From Parvibaculum sp046297875 (lineage in GTDB: Bacteria > Pseudomonadota > Alphaproteobacteria > Parvibaculales > Parvibaculaceae), in the NCBI RefSeq assembly GCF_046297875.1, contig NZ_JBKBHD010000001.1, positions 1,798,001 through 1,862,000 on the forward strand: a stretch of DNA of 64,000 nt. The letters are read 5' to 3'. Of the stretch, positions 27,498-35,490 are shown piece after piece. The notes beneath the pieces were generated by a model. The model did not search any database, was not told the origin of the DNA, and was given only the letters and a program-made list of their open reading frames with translations. Both the position numbers and the translations under genes were made by a program. Within the stretch, counting starts at the first letter, position 1. Every line of letters begins with the position of its first letter.

Positions 27498-28700
27498 ATG
27501 GGCTTTATTTCGGACGCGCTCAACCGCATTCAGCCGTCGGCCACGATTGCCGCCACGCAGAAAGCGCGCGACCTGAAAGCCCTGGGCCGCGACGTGATTT
27601 CGCTTGCGGCCGGCGAGCCCGACTTCGACACGCCCGACAACATCAAGGAAGCGGCCATCAAGGCGATCCGCGAGGGCAAGACGAAGTATACCGCCGTCGA
27701 CGGAATCCCGGAGCTGAAGGCAGCGATCTGCGCCAAGTTCAAGCGCGAGAACGGGCTCGACTATCAGCCGAACCAGGCCTTCGTGGCGCCGGGCGGCAAG
27801 CCGATCATCTTCAATGCCATGATTGCGACGATCAATCCGGGCGACGAGGTGCTCATTCCCGCGCCCTACTGGGTGTCCTATCCCGACATTGTGGAGCTTG
27901 CTGGCGGCACGCCGGTCGCACTCGAAACCAAGCTTGAGGACGGATTCAAGCTGCAGCCCGAAGTGCTCGACAAGGCGATCACGAAGAAGACCAAGTGGTT
28001 CATCTTCAACTCGCCCTCGAACCCTTCCGGTGCGGCCTATACGGCTGCCGAACTGAAGAAGCTCACCGATGTGCTGATGAAGCACAGCCATGTCTGGATC
28101 CTGTCGGACGACATGTATGAGCACCTCACCTATGACGGCTTCAAGTTTGCCACGCCGGCGGAGGTGGAGCCAGGTCTCTACGAACGCACGCTCACCATGA
28201 ACGGCGTCTCGAAGGCCTATGCCATGACCGGCTGGCGTATCGGCTATTGCGCGGGCCCGGCGCCGCTCATCCAGGCGATGACTAAAGTGCAGAGCCAGTC
28301 GACGTCCAACCCGACCTCGATCAGCCAGTGGGCTGCCGTCGAGGCGCTGAACGGGCCGCAGGATTTCATTGCGGAGCGGGCGGCGGCCTTCAAGGAACGG
28401 CGCGACCTCGTCGTCTCCATGCTCAACCAGGCGAAGGGGCTGAAATGCCCGACGCCGGAAGGCGCCTTCTATGTCTATCCGTCCTGCGAGGGCTGTATCG
28501 GCAAGAAGACGACGACGGGCAAGGTTATCGAAACGGACGAGGATTTCGCGCTCGCGCTGCTTGAGGCGGAAGGCATTTCGGTGGTGCATGGTGCGGCCTT
28601 CGGCCTCTCGCCCTTCTTCCGCATCTCCTATGCGACGTCCACGGAAGAACTCACCGACGCCTGCGAACGCATCCAGCGCTTCTGCGCTAGCCTGCTCTGA
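27498..28700 (+). CDS. aatA: Aspartate aminotransferase (class I, Ib type)
   Basis: 400-residue fold-type I PLP enzyme that swaps the amino group of aspartate and glutamate. AAGEPDFDTPDNI, the NSPSNPSGAAY motif, LSDDMYEHLTYDG and the PLP-lysine motif NGVSKAYAMTGWRIGY are all complete, and FFRISYATS holds the substrate-carboxylate Arg. GGAG is 7 bases before ATG. Same-strand neighbour of the MocR-divergent genes but separated by 98 bases, and closed by its own terminator. Confidence 0.92.
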   Translation: MGFISDALNRIQPSATIAATQKARDLKALGRDVISLAAGEPDFDTPDNIKEAAIKAIREGKTKYTAVDGIPELKAAICAKFKRENGLDYQPNQAFVAPGGKPIIFNAMIATINPGDEVLIPAPYWVSYPDIVELAGGTPVALETKLEDGFKLQPEVLDKAITKKTKWFIFNSPSNPSGAAYTAAELKKLTDVLMKHSHVWILSDDMYEHLTYDGFKFATPAEVEPGLYERTLTMNGVSKAYAMTGWRIGYCAGPAPLIQAMTKVQSQSTSNPTSISQWAAVEALNGPQDFIAERAAAFKERRDLVVSMLNQAKGLKCPTPEGAFYVYPSCEGCIGKKTTTGKVIETDEDFALALLEAEGISVVHGAAFGLSPFFRISYATSTEELTDACERIQRFCASLL

Positions 28701-28720
28701 AGCACGGCGCTTCCAAATGA

Positions 28721-28750
28721 AAAGGCCCCGCAATGCGGGGCCTTTTTGTT
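28721..28750 (+). terminator. Intrinsic terminator of aatA
   Basis: Stem AAAGGCCCCGC/GCGGGGCCTTT with a 3-base loop, followed by TTTTTGTT. It also marks the left boundary of the restriction-modification segment. Confidence 0.85.
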
Positions 28751-28806
28751 GGGGTGGATCTTGCCCCGTCATGTGGTCAATATGGACCGGATTTTGAGGG
28801 GGAAGC

Positions 28807-29550
28807 ATGTTCGACAATCTAAGAGCCCGCGGTTTCCAGATCGAATTTCATTCCCATGCCTGGGCCATTCTGTCGGTGGACTTCCCGGAGGCGATGAAAG
28901 AATTGAGCGTGGCGCTGCAAGGCCTCACTATTCCCATTGACGAGATCATTCGATCGGGCGGCGGCGAAGCCAAGGGTACACAGCGGCTGCGCAGGACGCT
29001 GAGTGAGCTTGGCTGGAAGAAGGCCAATTTCGAGATCAGGAAGACAATCAACAAAGTAGAGCGGGAGTCGATCAGCCATGAGATCGATCATGTTCGCTAC
29101 TTTCCGGATGGTAAGGCGGTGGCGTTGGAGATTGAGTGGAACAACAAGGATCCGTTCTTCGACCGCGATCTGGAGAACTTCAAACGGCTGCACGCCGAAG
29201 GCGCAATATCTGTCGGTGCGATTGTGACGCGCGGTGCATCGCTTCAGGACAGAATGAAGGAATTTGTTGCTCGATATGCGGGCCTCAATCGAGTGGAGTC
29301 ATTTGAGGATCTGAGACGGCTCGGTCTCAACCCTACCAACAGGCAGGAAGAGTCGGTTCTGCGCCGCGTCGACCGCGATAAGAACCCGGTGACATTCCGG
29401 GATGCCTGGGCCGATCAATTTGTTTCGGACAAATTCGGTGCAGCCACCACACATTGGCGCAAGCTTGAAGATCGCGTCCATCGCGGCGTTGGAAATCCGT
29501 GTCCGCTTTTGCTGATCGGATTGCCGGATACGATCGTTGCGTTCGACTAG
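28807..29550 (+). CDS. BglII/BstYI-like type II restriction endonuclease
   Basis: 247 residues. The central part SHEIDHVRYFPDGKAVALEIEWNNKDPFFDRDLENFKRLH matches the PD-(D/E)xK core of the BglII/BstYI family, with D94 and the E108-x-E110 pair in the catalytic positions. The N-terminal helices (ELGWKKANFEIRKTINK) are also as in that family. BglII relatives cut at RGATCY-type sites; the site of this enzyme is not known. It is convergent with a DNA methylase 14 bases away. Base composition is visibly less GC-rich than neighbours, suggesting transfer. Confidence 0.83.
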   Translation: MFDNLRARGFQIEFHSHAWAILSVDFPEAMKELSVALQGLTIPIDEIIRSGGGEAKGTQRLRRTLSELGWKKANFEIRKTINKVERESISHEIDHVRYFPDGKAVALEIEWNNKDPFFDRDLENFKRLHAEGAISVGAIVTRGASLQDRMKEFVARYAGLNRVESFEDLRRLGLNPTNRQEESVLRRVDRDKNPVTFRDAWADQFVSDKFGAATTHWRKLEDRVHRGVGNPCPLLLIGLPDTIVAFD

Positions 29551-29564
29551 ATCGTGTGCGGCAT

Positions 29565-30203
29565 TCAATCTGCAGCGATACGGTGCGCCTGCGAGTGGTG
29601 CGCATAGGTTTTCCACGTCGGTGCATAATCATCCGCTGCTTGATTACCCCATAGTGCCCAGTTGGGGCGCGTCCCTCTGGCAAAAAGCTCCAGATAGGGT
29701 CCGTGGGAACAGGACTCGATCAGGTCGTATTGTTCGTCGGGTTTGCGGCTGTGTTCGCGTTTGCGGGTTGCCATATAGTTGACCTGACGGCGCCCGGCTT
29801 CGCGTGTCCTTGCGTTCTTTCCGCGCACGCCGAAGAGCAGCAGTTCGGTCACATTGCGGAAGTAGAATCCGACGCCACGGCCATCGCTGCCGCCATCTTT
29901 CCGAATCTTGTGCCAGACGATGTTCGATTTGTAGTTGAAGCCCCACGCGGCCATCACGGCGAGACCATCCGGAAGCAGCGCGTTCGGCACCCAGAGATAG
30001 AGATGGGCGGTCGGTGCGGCGATGTCAGACACAGGCAGCAAAGAAATTTCGGGGACCGTCAGGGTGCCATAGCGGCTAAGGCGCTTGTGTTCCGGCGCGA
30101 CCTTTCCTGTGCGGTTCTGAAACTGCCACGGCGGGTCGGCGAGAATGGTTGCGAACTTCTGATCGCCAACGAATGTCAGCAGATCTTCTCCTGCGGACGC
30201 CAT
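29565..30203 (-). CDS. MT-A70 family adenine-N6 DNA methyltransferase
   Basis: 212 residues. The catalytic motif is DPPW (residues 23-26) in ATILADPPWQF; HLYLWVPNALLPDGLAVMAAWGFNYKSNIVWHK and FRNVTELLLFGVRG are the usual MT-A70 core, and SRKPDEQYDLIESCSHGPYLELFARGTRPNWALWGN closes the fold. ATG 30203 has AAAGG 7 bases upstream. Convergent with the BglII-like nuclease, which it presumably protects against by methylating the same site. The combination with a BglII-type nuclease is unusual because the known enzymes of that type pair with other methylase classes as far as I recall. Confidence 0.87.
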   Translation of the reverse strand: MASAGEDLLTFVGDQKFATILADPPWQFQNRTGKVAPEHKRLSRYGTLTVPEISLLPVSDIAAPTAHLYLWVPNALLPDGLAVMAAWGFNYKSNIVWHKIRKDGGSDGRGVGFYFRNVTELLLFGVRGKNARTREAGRRQVNYMATRKREHSRKPDEQYDLIESCSHGPYLELFARGTRPNWALWGNQAADDYAPTWKTYAHHSQAHRIAAD

Positions 30204-30299
30204 CAATGTGCCTTTCCAGAAGTTCTTATTTTGTACCGGATATCAACATAGATGTGGGATGACGTAAAGCGCCATCCCACACCTTGTTGTGGATAAAGA

Positions 30300-31112
30300 T
30301 CATACCTGATAGCCGAGCGCCGTCAGGTGCTGGCGAAGCGCGGAGATGCGTGTCTGGTCCGAGGGGTGGGTGGACATGAATTCGGGCGGCGGCGCCCCGC
30401 CGCTGCGCTGCGCCGACATGTTCTGCCAGAAGCGGAGCGACTGGCGCGGATCGTAGCCCGACTTGTGCATATAGGTGACGCCGAGCCGGTCGGCCTCCAA
30501 CTCATGGGTGCGGGAATAGGGCAGCAGGATACCGAACTGCACGCCCGCGCCGAGAATGGCCGCGATCTGGCTTGCACCGCTCACATCACCCGATTGCAGG
30601 CCGATTTGGGCTGCCTGCATCGCCGTGCCGGCGGCTACCTGCTGGCTGTAGCGCTCGGCCGAATGGCGCGCGGCAACATGCGCAATTTCGTGGCCGAGCA
30701 CGGTGGCGAGCTGGTCGTCATTTTCCATGCGCTTGAAAATGCCTTCATAGAAGCCGACCTTGCCGCCCGGCAGCACGAAGGCATTGGCCTCATTGCCCTG
30801 AAAGACGGTGTACTCCCAGGGCTGGTTCTGCAGCCCTGCCGCCTGCACCAGTTTCGGTCCGACCGTATTCAGCCTGCGATTTAATGTCTGGTTCGTGGAA
30901 ACTTTTTTCTGCTGGCGGATTTGATTCCATGCGGAGGCGGAAAGCTGCGTCATCTGCGCCTCGGAAACGAGCAGCAACTGCTGCCGGCCGAGCTGCTGGT
31001 TCTGTACGCATCCGCCAAGCGCGACGATATAGCCCGCTGCAAGGCCCTTCACGAGCTGACGCCGGTTCATTTCGATGGGCTTGCTATCGAGAAATTCGAT
31101 GAGAGTGGTCAT
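30300..31112 (-). CDS. M48-family metalloprotease, putative lipoprotein
   Basis: 270-residue zinc peptidase with HEXXH in VLGHEIAHVAARHSAERYSQ and the downstream Glu ligand in RTHELEADRLGVTYM. The N-terminal segment MNRRQLVKGLAAGYIVALGGC ends in a lipobox and begins with two Arg (RRQLVKG), so it may be exported as a lipoprotein, perhaps by Tat. ATG 31112 has GGAG 6 bases upstream and adds 14 residues before that segment; ATG 31070 gives a more normal signal. Resembles LoiP/YcaL-type outer-membrane proteases. Confidence 0.88.
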   Translation of the reverse strand: MTTLIEFLDSKPIEMNRRQLVKGLAAGYIVALGGCVQNQQLGRQQLLLVSEAQMTQLSASAWNQIRQQKKVSTNQTLNRRLNTVGPKLVQAAGLQNQPWEYTVFQGNEANAFVLPGGKVGFYEGIFKRMENDDQLATVLGHEIAHVAARHSAERYSQQVAAGTAMQAAQIGLQSGDVSGASQIAAILGAGVQFGILLPYSRTHELEADRLGVTYMHKSGYDPRQSLRFWQNMSAQRSGGAPPPEFMSTHPSDQTRISALRQHLTALGYQV

Positions 31113-31203
31113 CCCGGTCTCCACTTGGCTGAGGGCACGAGTGCCAGTCTAGGACAGCAATGCGGCAACGGTAAGTGCGGCGGTTCGGGGCTGCATGCAA
31201 GCT

Positions 31204-31220
31204 ATTAGAATAATTCTAAT
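31204..31220. promoter_or_regulatory. Irr/Fur-family box upstream of dps
   Basis: Perfect 17-base palindrome ATTAGAAT-A-ATTCTAAT. Its core TTAGAA-N3-TTCTAA equals the iron-control element bound by Irr in rhizobia, and it also resembles PerR sites. It lies 6 bases upstream of the -35 hexamer of dps, fitting iron- or peroxide-dependent control of an iron-storage protein. Confidence 0.55.
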
Positions 31221-31225
31221 TTATC

Positions 31226-31253
31226 TTGCATTTTGTTGATTATGGGCTATATA
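31226..31253 (+). promoter_or_regulatory. Predicted sigma-70 promoter of dps
   Basis: TTGCAT (31226-31231), 16-base spacer, TATATA (31248-31253), in a locally AT-rich stretch 30 bases before the GTG start. Confidence 0.5.
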
Positions 31254-31282
31254 TTGTCTCGAACCTAAAAAGGAGGTGTACC

Positions 31283-31750
31283 GTGAAAGTCGATACAGGC
31301 ATCGCAGCGAATGACAGGAATGAAATTGCCGAAGGGCTCGCGCGTGTGCTCGCAGACACGTACACGCTGTATCTGAAGACCCACAATTACCACTGGAACG
31401 TAACCGGACCGCAGTTCCGCTCGCTGCATCTCATGTTCGAGGAGCAGTATCGCGAGCTCTGGGCCGCGACGGACCTGATTGCGGAGCGCATCCGCGCACT
31501 TGGCCAGTTCGCGCCGGGCACCTATGCCGAATATGGCAAGCTGACCTCCATCCAGGAGGACAACAGCGTGCCGAGTGCCGAGCAGATGGTGAAGAATCTC
31601 GTGAAAGGCCATGAGCAGGTCGTGAAGACCGCGCGCGATCTCTTCAAGGTTGCGTCCGGCGCCGCTGACGAGGTGACGGCGGACCTCATGGTCCAGCGCA
31701 TGGATGCGAGCGAGAAGACGGCATGGATGCTCCGCAGCTCGGTGGAATGA
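31283..31750 (+). CDS. dps: Dps-family ferritin-like protein
   Basis: 155-residue DNA-protecting, iron-storing dodecamer subunit. The ferroxidase ligands are visible in KTHNYHWNVTGPQFRSLHLMFEEQYRELWAATDLIAERIRALG. The start is GTG with a full AGGAGGT 8 bases upstream; a longer reading from 31226 would run through the promoter and is rejected. Preceded by an Irr/Fur-like box and followed by a strong terminator. Confidence 0.92.
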   Translation: MKVDTGIAANDRNEIAEGLARVLADTYTLYLKTHNYHWNVTGPQFRSLHLMFEEQYRELWAATDLIAERIRALGQFAPGTYAEYGKLTSIQEDNSVPSAEQMVKNLVKGHEQVVKTARDLFKVASGAADEVTADLMVQRMDASEKTAWMLRSSVE

Positions 31751-31785
31751 TCCGGTAACCTGCTGTCACAAGATTTGAAGATGAA

Positions 31786-31828
31786 AGCGCCATGTCCGCG
31801 GCTATAAGCGGGCATGGCGTTTTCCTTT
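31786..31828 (+). terminator. Intrinsic terminator of dps
   Basis: Stem CGCCATG-T-CCGC/GCGG-G-CATGGCG followed by TTTTCCTTTTCC, 37 bases after the dps stop. The 3' arm contains the ATG of the broken HAD gene. Confidence 0.75.
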
Positions 31829-32289
31829 TCCCCCTCCCTCATTATATTCGACTGCGACGGCGTGCTGGTCGACACCGAGCCGGTGGCGAACCGGCTGCTG
31901 GCGCCCGCGATGTCATTCATGAGCTGAAGACGCGCGGGCGTCCCTATTGCGTGGCATCGTCCGGCAAGTTCGAGAAGATGCGTTTCACGCTCGGCATGAC
32001 GGGGCTCTTGCCGCTGGTGGAGGATGTTCTGTTCAGCGCGGAAGAAGTGCGCGCCGGCAAGCCCGCGCCCGACCTCTTCCTCCATGCGGCATCGCGTATG
32101 GGGCATGAGCCGTCCCGCTGCCCCGTGATCGAGGACAGTGTGCCCGGTGTGCAGGCGGCGGTGGCGGCGGGAATGCCGGTCATCGGCTATGCAGGCGATC
32201 CGCTGACCGATGCGGCGGCTCTCGAAAACGAAGGCGCCCATGTCATTTCGGAGATGGGCGCCCTGATCGATCTTCTGGAGCTTGGCTAG
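31814..32289 (+). pseudogene. HAD-family phosphatase remnant (internal deletion and frame change)
   Basis: The first 31 codons read MAFSFSPSLIIFDCDGVLVDTEPVANRLLAP, the nucleophile motif DxDxV of a HAD phosphatase, then stop at 31925-31927. The next reading frame continues with DVIHELKTRGRPYCVASSGKFEKMRF, KPAPDLFLHAASRMG and IEDSVPGVQAAVAAGM, the rest of the same family (beta-phosphoglucomutase/GPH-like). The cap domain, normally about 70 residues between these parts, is missing and the join is out of frame. The gene is not functional as read, unless the long frame from 31792 is used without its catalytic Asp. Confidence 0.8.
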
Positions 32290-33203
32290 CTGCGGCTGAA
32301 GCCTTCGCCGGTCATCAGCCAATGGGCGCATTGCTCGCCGAGCTTCTCACGCGCCAGCGCCTCGTAGTGGGCGCTTTCCTCCGCACTCAGAATGTCGCGC
32401 CAGCGGCCATTCGTACCCTTGTTGATGAAGGTCGTGGCGCCGCCATCCCATAGCGCGCCGCCAAGGGGTGCGCTCTTGTCGGCATGGGATTTCATGTAGT
32501 CGAATGTGCAATGTTCGACGATCGCGGGGAAGCGCGCCTCGTCGATCCCGATTTCGAGAAAGGCGGCAAGGCGGCGGATTTCGCCTGCAAGGTCGCGCTT
32601 CATGTTCTCGAAATGCATGAAGTGGATATTCGGCAGATGCCGGATCGCCCACCAGCTCGAAACATTTTCCCAGAAGGGCCAGAAGGGATAGCCGTCGCGC
32701 GCGATCCATTCGTTGAAATAGCTGCGCACGTCTGTCGTGACGCGCTCCATCTTGGGGCCAACGAGCCCCGGCGTTTCGTTCAGGGCTTCGTAGAAGGCAT
32801 CGTTCGCATTGACGTGGTGATTGTACATCGACCAGAGTACGTCGCGCCCGTCGCGGCCGATATAGATGTAGTGGGCCTTGGGCGAATAGACGAGCGCGTC
32901 GACCGGCAGATGCGTTTTCATGAAGCGGCGATGCGTCTGCGCTTCCAGTGCCTCGAGTTTCACTTCCGCAGGCGGCACGCGCAGGTCGAGCCAGGGCGAA
33001 AGCTCATTCACCGGCACGTCCTCGGCGCCGTTGAAGATCAGCTGACCGGCAATCTGCTGCGTCCAGGTCGTGCCGGCCTTGCCATAGGTCGAGATCACGA
33101 TGTCACCATCCCGGAACCTGAACCGGTTCCAGACGGTCGACTCGAAATGATTGCTGTGCAGCTCGCGCGTCTTTTGCGGCCAGACACTGTCAGGTGTCGT
33201 CAT
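32286..33203 (-). CDS. PAPS-dependent sulfotransferase
   Basis: 305 residues. The 5'-phosphosulfate loop is STYGKAGTTWTQQIAG and the 3'-phosphate region IYIGRDGRDVLWSMYNHH; the C-terminal FINKGTNGRWRDILS corresponds to the conserved R/K-KG-x2-G-x-W PAPS contact. It transfers sulfate from PAPS to an alcohol or amine; the acceptor is unknown. Overlaps the 3' end of the HAD remnant by 4 bases on the other strand. Confidence 0.92.
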   Translation of the reverse strand: MTTPDSVWPQKTRELHSNHFESTVWNRFRFRDGDIVISTYGKAGTTWTQQIAGQLIFNGAEDVPVNELSPWLDLRVPPAEVKLEALEAQTHRRFMKTHLPVDALVYSPKAHYIYIGRDGRDVLWSMYNHHVNANDAFYEALNETPGLVGPKMERVTTDVRSYFNEWIARDGYPFWPFWENVSSWWAIRHLPNIHFMHFENMKRDLAGEIRRLAAFLEIGIDEARFPAIVEHCTFDYMKSHADKSAPLGGALWDGGATTFINKGTNGRWRDILSAEESAHYEALAREKLGEQCAHWLMTGEGFSRS

Positions 33204-33272
33204 GTTCCCTGCGCCCCCATGCCCCCGTGAACGGAGGGGAGGTTAGCGCCTGCATGGGCGGGGGAGAAGCGC

Positions 33273-33308
33273 AAAAGAAAACCGCCCGGAGAGCATCCGG
33301 GCGGTTTG
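33273..33308 (-). terminator. Intrinsic terminator of trxB
   Basis: On the minus strand: stem AAACCGCCCGG/CCGGGCGGTTT with a 7-base loop, then TTCTTTTG. It lies 30 bases after the trxB stop and separates it from the sulfotransferase gene. Confidence 0.75.
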
Positions 33309-33339
33309 TCTCAAATTCCAAGGGAAAGTGCGGTGGCGT

Positions 33340-34305
33340 TTACTCCGCCGCTTCGGCGTGCGCCTCTTGTGCGGCGAGCCAGCGTTCGGCTTCGAGCGCG
33401 GCCTGGCAGCCCATGCCCGCCGCCGTGACGGCCTGACGATAGACATCGTCAGTCACGTCGCCTGCCGCAAAGACGCCGGGGATGTTGGTACGCGGCGTGC
33501 CGGGCGCGGTTTTCAGGTAGCCGCCCTCCTTCATGTCGAGCTGACCGATGAAAAGCTCCGTCGCGGGTGCATGGCCGATGGCAACGAAAACGCCATGCGC
33601 GGGAATCTCGCGCGTCTCGCCGGTCTTGAGGTTCTTCACCTTCGCGCCGGTGACGCTGCGCGGATCGTCCGTGCCCACGATTTCCTCGACCGTCGAATCC
33701 CAGATCACCTCGATCTTCGGATTCTTGAAGAGGCGCTCCTGCATGATCTTTTCGGCGCGGAAGCTGTCGCGGCGGTGGATCACCGTCACCTTGGAGGCGA
33801 AGTTCGTGAGGAACAATGCTTCCTCGACGGCGGTATTGCCGCCGCCGATCAGCAGCACTTCCTTGCCGCGATAGAAGAAGCCGTCGCAGGTGGCGCAGGC
33901 CGAAACGCCGAAGCCCTGGAAATGCTGTTCGGAAGGAAGGCCGAGCCACTTCGCCTGTGCGCCTGTCGCGATGATGAGCGCGTCGGCGGTGTAAAGCGTG
34001 CCGCTGTCGCCCTTTAGTTCGAAGGGACGCTTCTTCAGATCGGCGGAGACGATCGTGTCGGCCACCATCTCGGTGCCCATGTGGCGCGCCTGCGCTTCCA
34101 TCTGCTCCATCAGCCAGGGGCCCTGAATGGCCTCGGCGAAGCCCGGATAATTCTCGACATCGGTGGTGATGGTGAGCTGGCCGCCGGGCTGGATGCCCTG
34201 GATGAGAACGGGCTCGAGCATGGCGCGCGCAGCATAGATCGCCGCCGTATAGCCGGCCGCGCCGGCGCCGATGATGAGGACTTTTGCATGCTTGCTGTCG
34301 GACAT
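33340..34305 (-). CDS. trxB: Thioredoxin reductase
   Basis: 321-residue NADPH flavoprotein that reduces thioredoxin. FAD motif IIGAGAAGYTAAIYAARA, the redox disulfide ACATCDGFF, NADPH motif LIGGGNTAVEEALFL and the C-terminal FAAGDVTDDVYRQAVTAAGMGC are all present at normal spacing. Neighbour of a 2-Cys peroxiredoxin 105 bases upstream on the same strand, so the pair may act in one peroxide-reducing chain. Confidence 0.95.
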   Translation of the reverse strand: MSDSKHAKVLIIGAGAAGYTAAIYAARAMLEPVLIQGIQPGGQLTITTDVENYPGFAEAIQGPWLMEQMEAQARHMGTEMVADTIVSADLKKRPFELKGDSGTLYTADALIIATGAQAKWLGLPSEQHFQGFGVSACATCDGFFYRGKEVLLIGGGNTAVEEALFLTNFASKVTVIHRRDSFRAEKIMQERLFKNPKIEVIWDSTVEEIVGTDDPRSVTGAKVKNLKTGETREIPAHGVFVAIGHAPATELFIGQLDMKEGGYLKTAPGTPRTNIPGVFAAGDVTDDVYRQAVTAAGMGCQAALEAERWLAAQEAHAEAAE

Positions 34306-34360
34306 GGTGCTTCTTTGCGTTTGGCCCGCAACGGGCGGAACGGGAAGGGCAGGAAGGCGG

Positions 34361-34397
34361 GCCCGCCGGTCAACCCACTATATAGGGACCGGCGGGC
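34361..34397. terminator. GC-rich inverted repeat between peroxiredoxin and trxB
   Basis: Perfect 11-bp stem (GCCCGCCGGTC/GACCGGCGGGC) with a 15-base loop, 14 bases after the peroxiredoxin stop. No T-run follows, so it may only weaken read-through into trxB. Confidence 0.45.
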
Positions 34398-34410
34398 GCC
34401 GCCAAAAGGC

Positions 34411-35016
34411 TCAGAGCGCCTCGGCGTGGGCGCCGAGATACTTCGCGACGCCGGCGGCGTCGGCCTTCATGCCTTCCTCGCCCTTCTGCCAGCCGGCCGG
34501 GCAGACTTCGCCATGCTCTTCATGGAACTGCAGCGCATCCACCATGCGCAGCGCCTCGTCGGCATTGCGGCCGAGCGGAAGGTCGTTCACGAGCTGATGG
34601 CGGACGACGCCGTCGCGGTCGATCAGGAAGGTGCCGCGCAGCGCCACGCCGTCCTTCTCGATCAGCACGTCATAGTCGCGCGCGATCTGCTTCGTCATGT
34701 CGGCCACCATCGGGAACTTCACCGGGCCGAGGCCGCCATCCCTCGGCGCCGTGTTGCGCCAGGCGGCATGGGTGAACTGGCTGTCGACCGAGACGGCGAC
34801 GACCTTCACATTCATCGCCTCGAATTTCGGCACGCGGTTCGAATAGGCGAGGATTTCCGACGGGCAGACGAAGGTGAAGTCGAGCGGGTAGAAGAAGACA
34901 AGGCCGTAGGCGCCGTTGAGATAGGCGCGGAGGTTGAAATCCTCGACGATATCGCCATCCGGCATGACGGCGGCGGCGGTGAAATCGGGAGCCTGTTTGC
35001 CAACGAGAACGGCCAT
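34411..35016 (-). CDS. 2-Cys peroxiredoxin (AhpC/Prx1 type)
   Basis: 201 residues. The peroxidatic Cys is in FYPLDFTFVCPSE, the resolving Cys in HGEVCPAGWQKGEEGM. Active-site Thr and Arg (FTFVCPSE; LRGTFLIDRDG) are present. It removes peroxides and is recharged by thioredoxin or AhpF/TrxB-type reductases; trxB is next door. ATG has AAAGGAG 7 bases upstream. A degenerate Irr-like palindrome is found 62 bases upstream. Confidence 0.93.
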   Translation of the reverse strand: MAVLVGKQAPDFTAAAVMPDGDIVEDFNLRAYLNGAYGLVFFYPLDFTFVCPSEILAYSNRVPKFEAMNVKVVAVSVDSQFTHAAWRNTAPRDGGLGPVKFPMVADMTKQIARDYDVLIEKDGVALRGTFLIDRDGVVRHQLVNDLPLGRNADEALRMVDALQFHEEHGEVCPAGWQKGEEGMKADAAGVAKYLGAHAEAL

Positions 35017-35077
35017 GAAAATACTCCTTTGAAACGGGTGAGAAAGCCGGGAAGGGAGAATTCGGCTTTCCCGCTAA

Positions 35078-35092
35078 CTAGACCCGTTCTAA
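35078..35092. promoter_or_regulatory. Degenerate Irr/Fur-like palindrome upstream of peroxiredoxin
   Basis: CTAGACCCGTTCTAA (TTAGAACGGGTCTAG on the minus strand) keeps one good TTAGAA half of the box seen before dps and a poor second half. Position (62 bases before the ATG) fits a promoter region. Weak on its own. Confidence 0.25.
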
Positions 35093-35229
35093 GGAACATT
35101 CAAGGTTTTTTGCTGCACTGCGACAATAAAACACGGCGGATTTCTGCGGGAAAATCAGGCGGTGGGAGGATTGGCGGCACGGGGAGTGGGATGAATCTCG
35201 TAACCGTAACGGCAAAGCACTCCCGCGGT

Positions 35230-35481
35230 CTAGCGGGCTTCTTCGGGCTCAAAAGAAAGAAGCTCGCCGGGTTGACAGGCGAGAACGGAGCAGATTGCTG
35301 CCAAAGTCTGAAAGCGCATACCTTTCACCTTGCCGGTTCGTAAAAGCGACAGGTTGGCTTCCGTAATACCGACCTCGCGCGCGAGATCGCGAGCAGTGAC
35401 ACGACGCTCGACGAGCATGCGGTCGAGATGGATGGCAATGGTGCCGTGACGGGTGGTCGTATCATCTCGTTCCTTGGGCAT
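35230..35481 (-). CDS. YozG-type Cro/CI HTH regulator
   Basis: 83 residues. Helix-turn-helix VTARDLAREVGITEANLSLLRTGKVKGMRFQTLAAICSVLACQPGELLSFEP is the standard small YozG/HTH_26 form. GAGGAG is 6 bases upstream. It follows the DUF2975 membrane protein by 9 bases; these two families form a recurrent pair. Likely controls its own operon through the AT-rich palindrome at 36111. Confidence 0.9.
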   Translation of the reverse strand: MPKERDDTTTRHGTIAIHLDRMLVERRVTARDLAREVGITEANLSLLRTGKVKGMRFQTLAAICSVLACQPGELLSFEPEEAR

Positions 35482-35490
35482 GGCGACTCC

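Noticed and set aside
31226..31282. Longer N-terminus for Dps (start at 31226)
   Set aside because: It would translate the -35/-10 region and the Shine-Dalgarno itself; GTG 31283 with AGGAGGT is far better.
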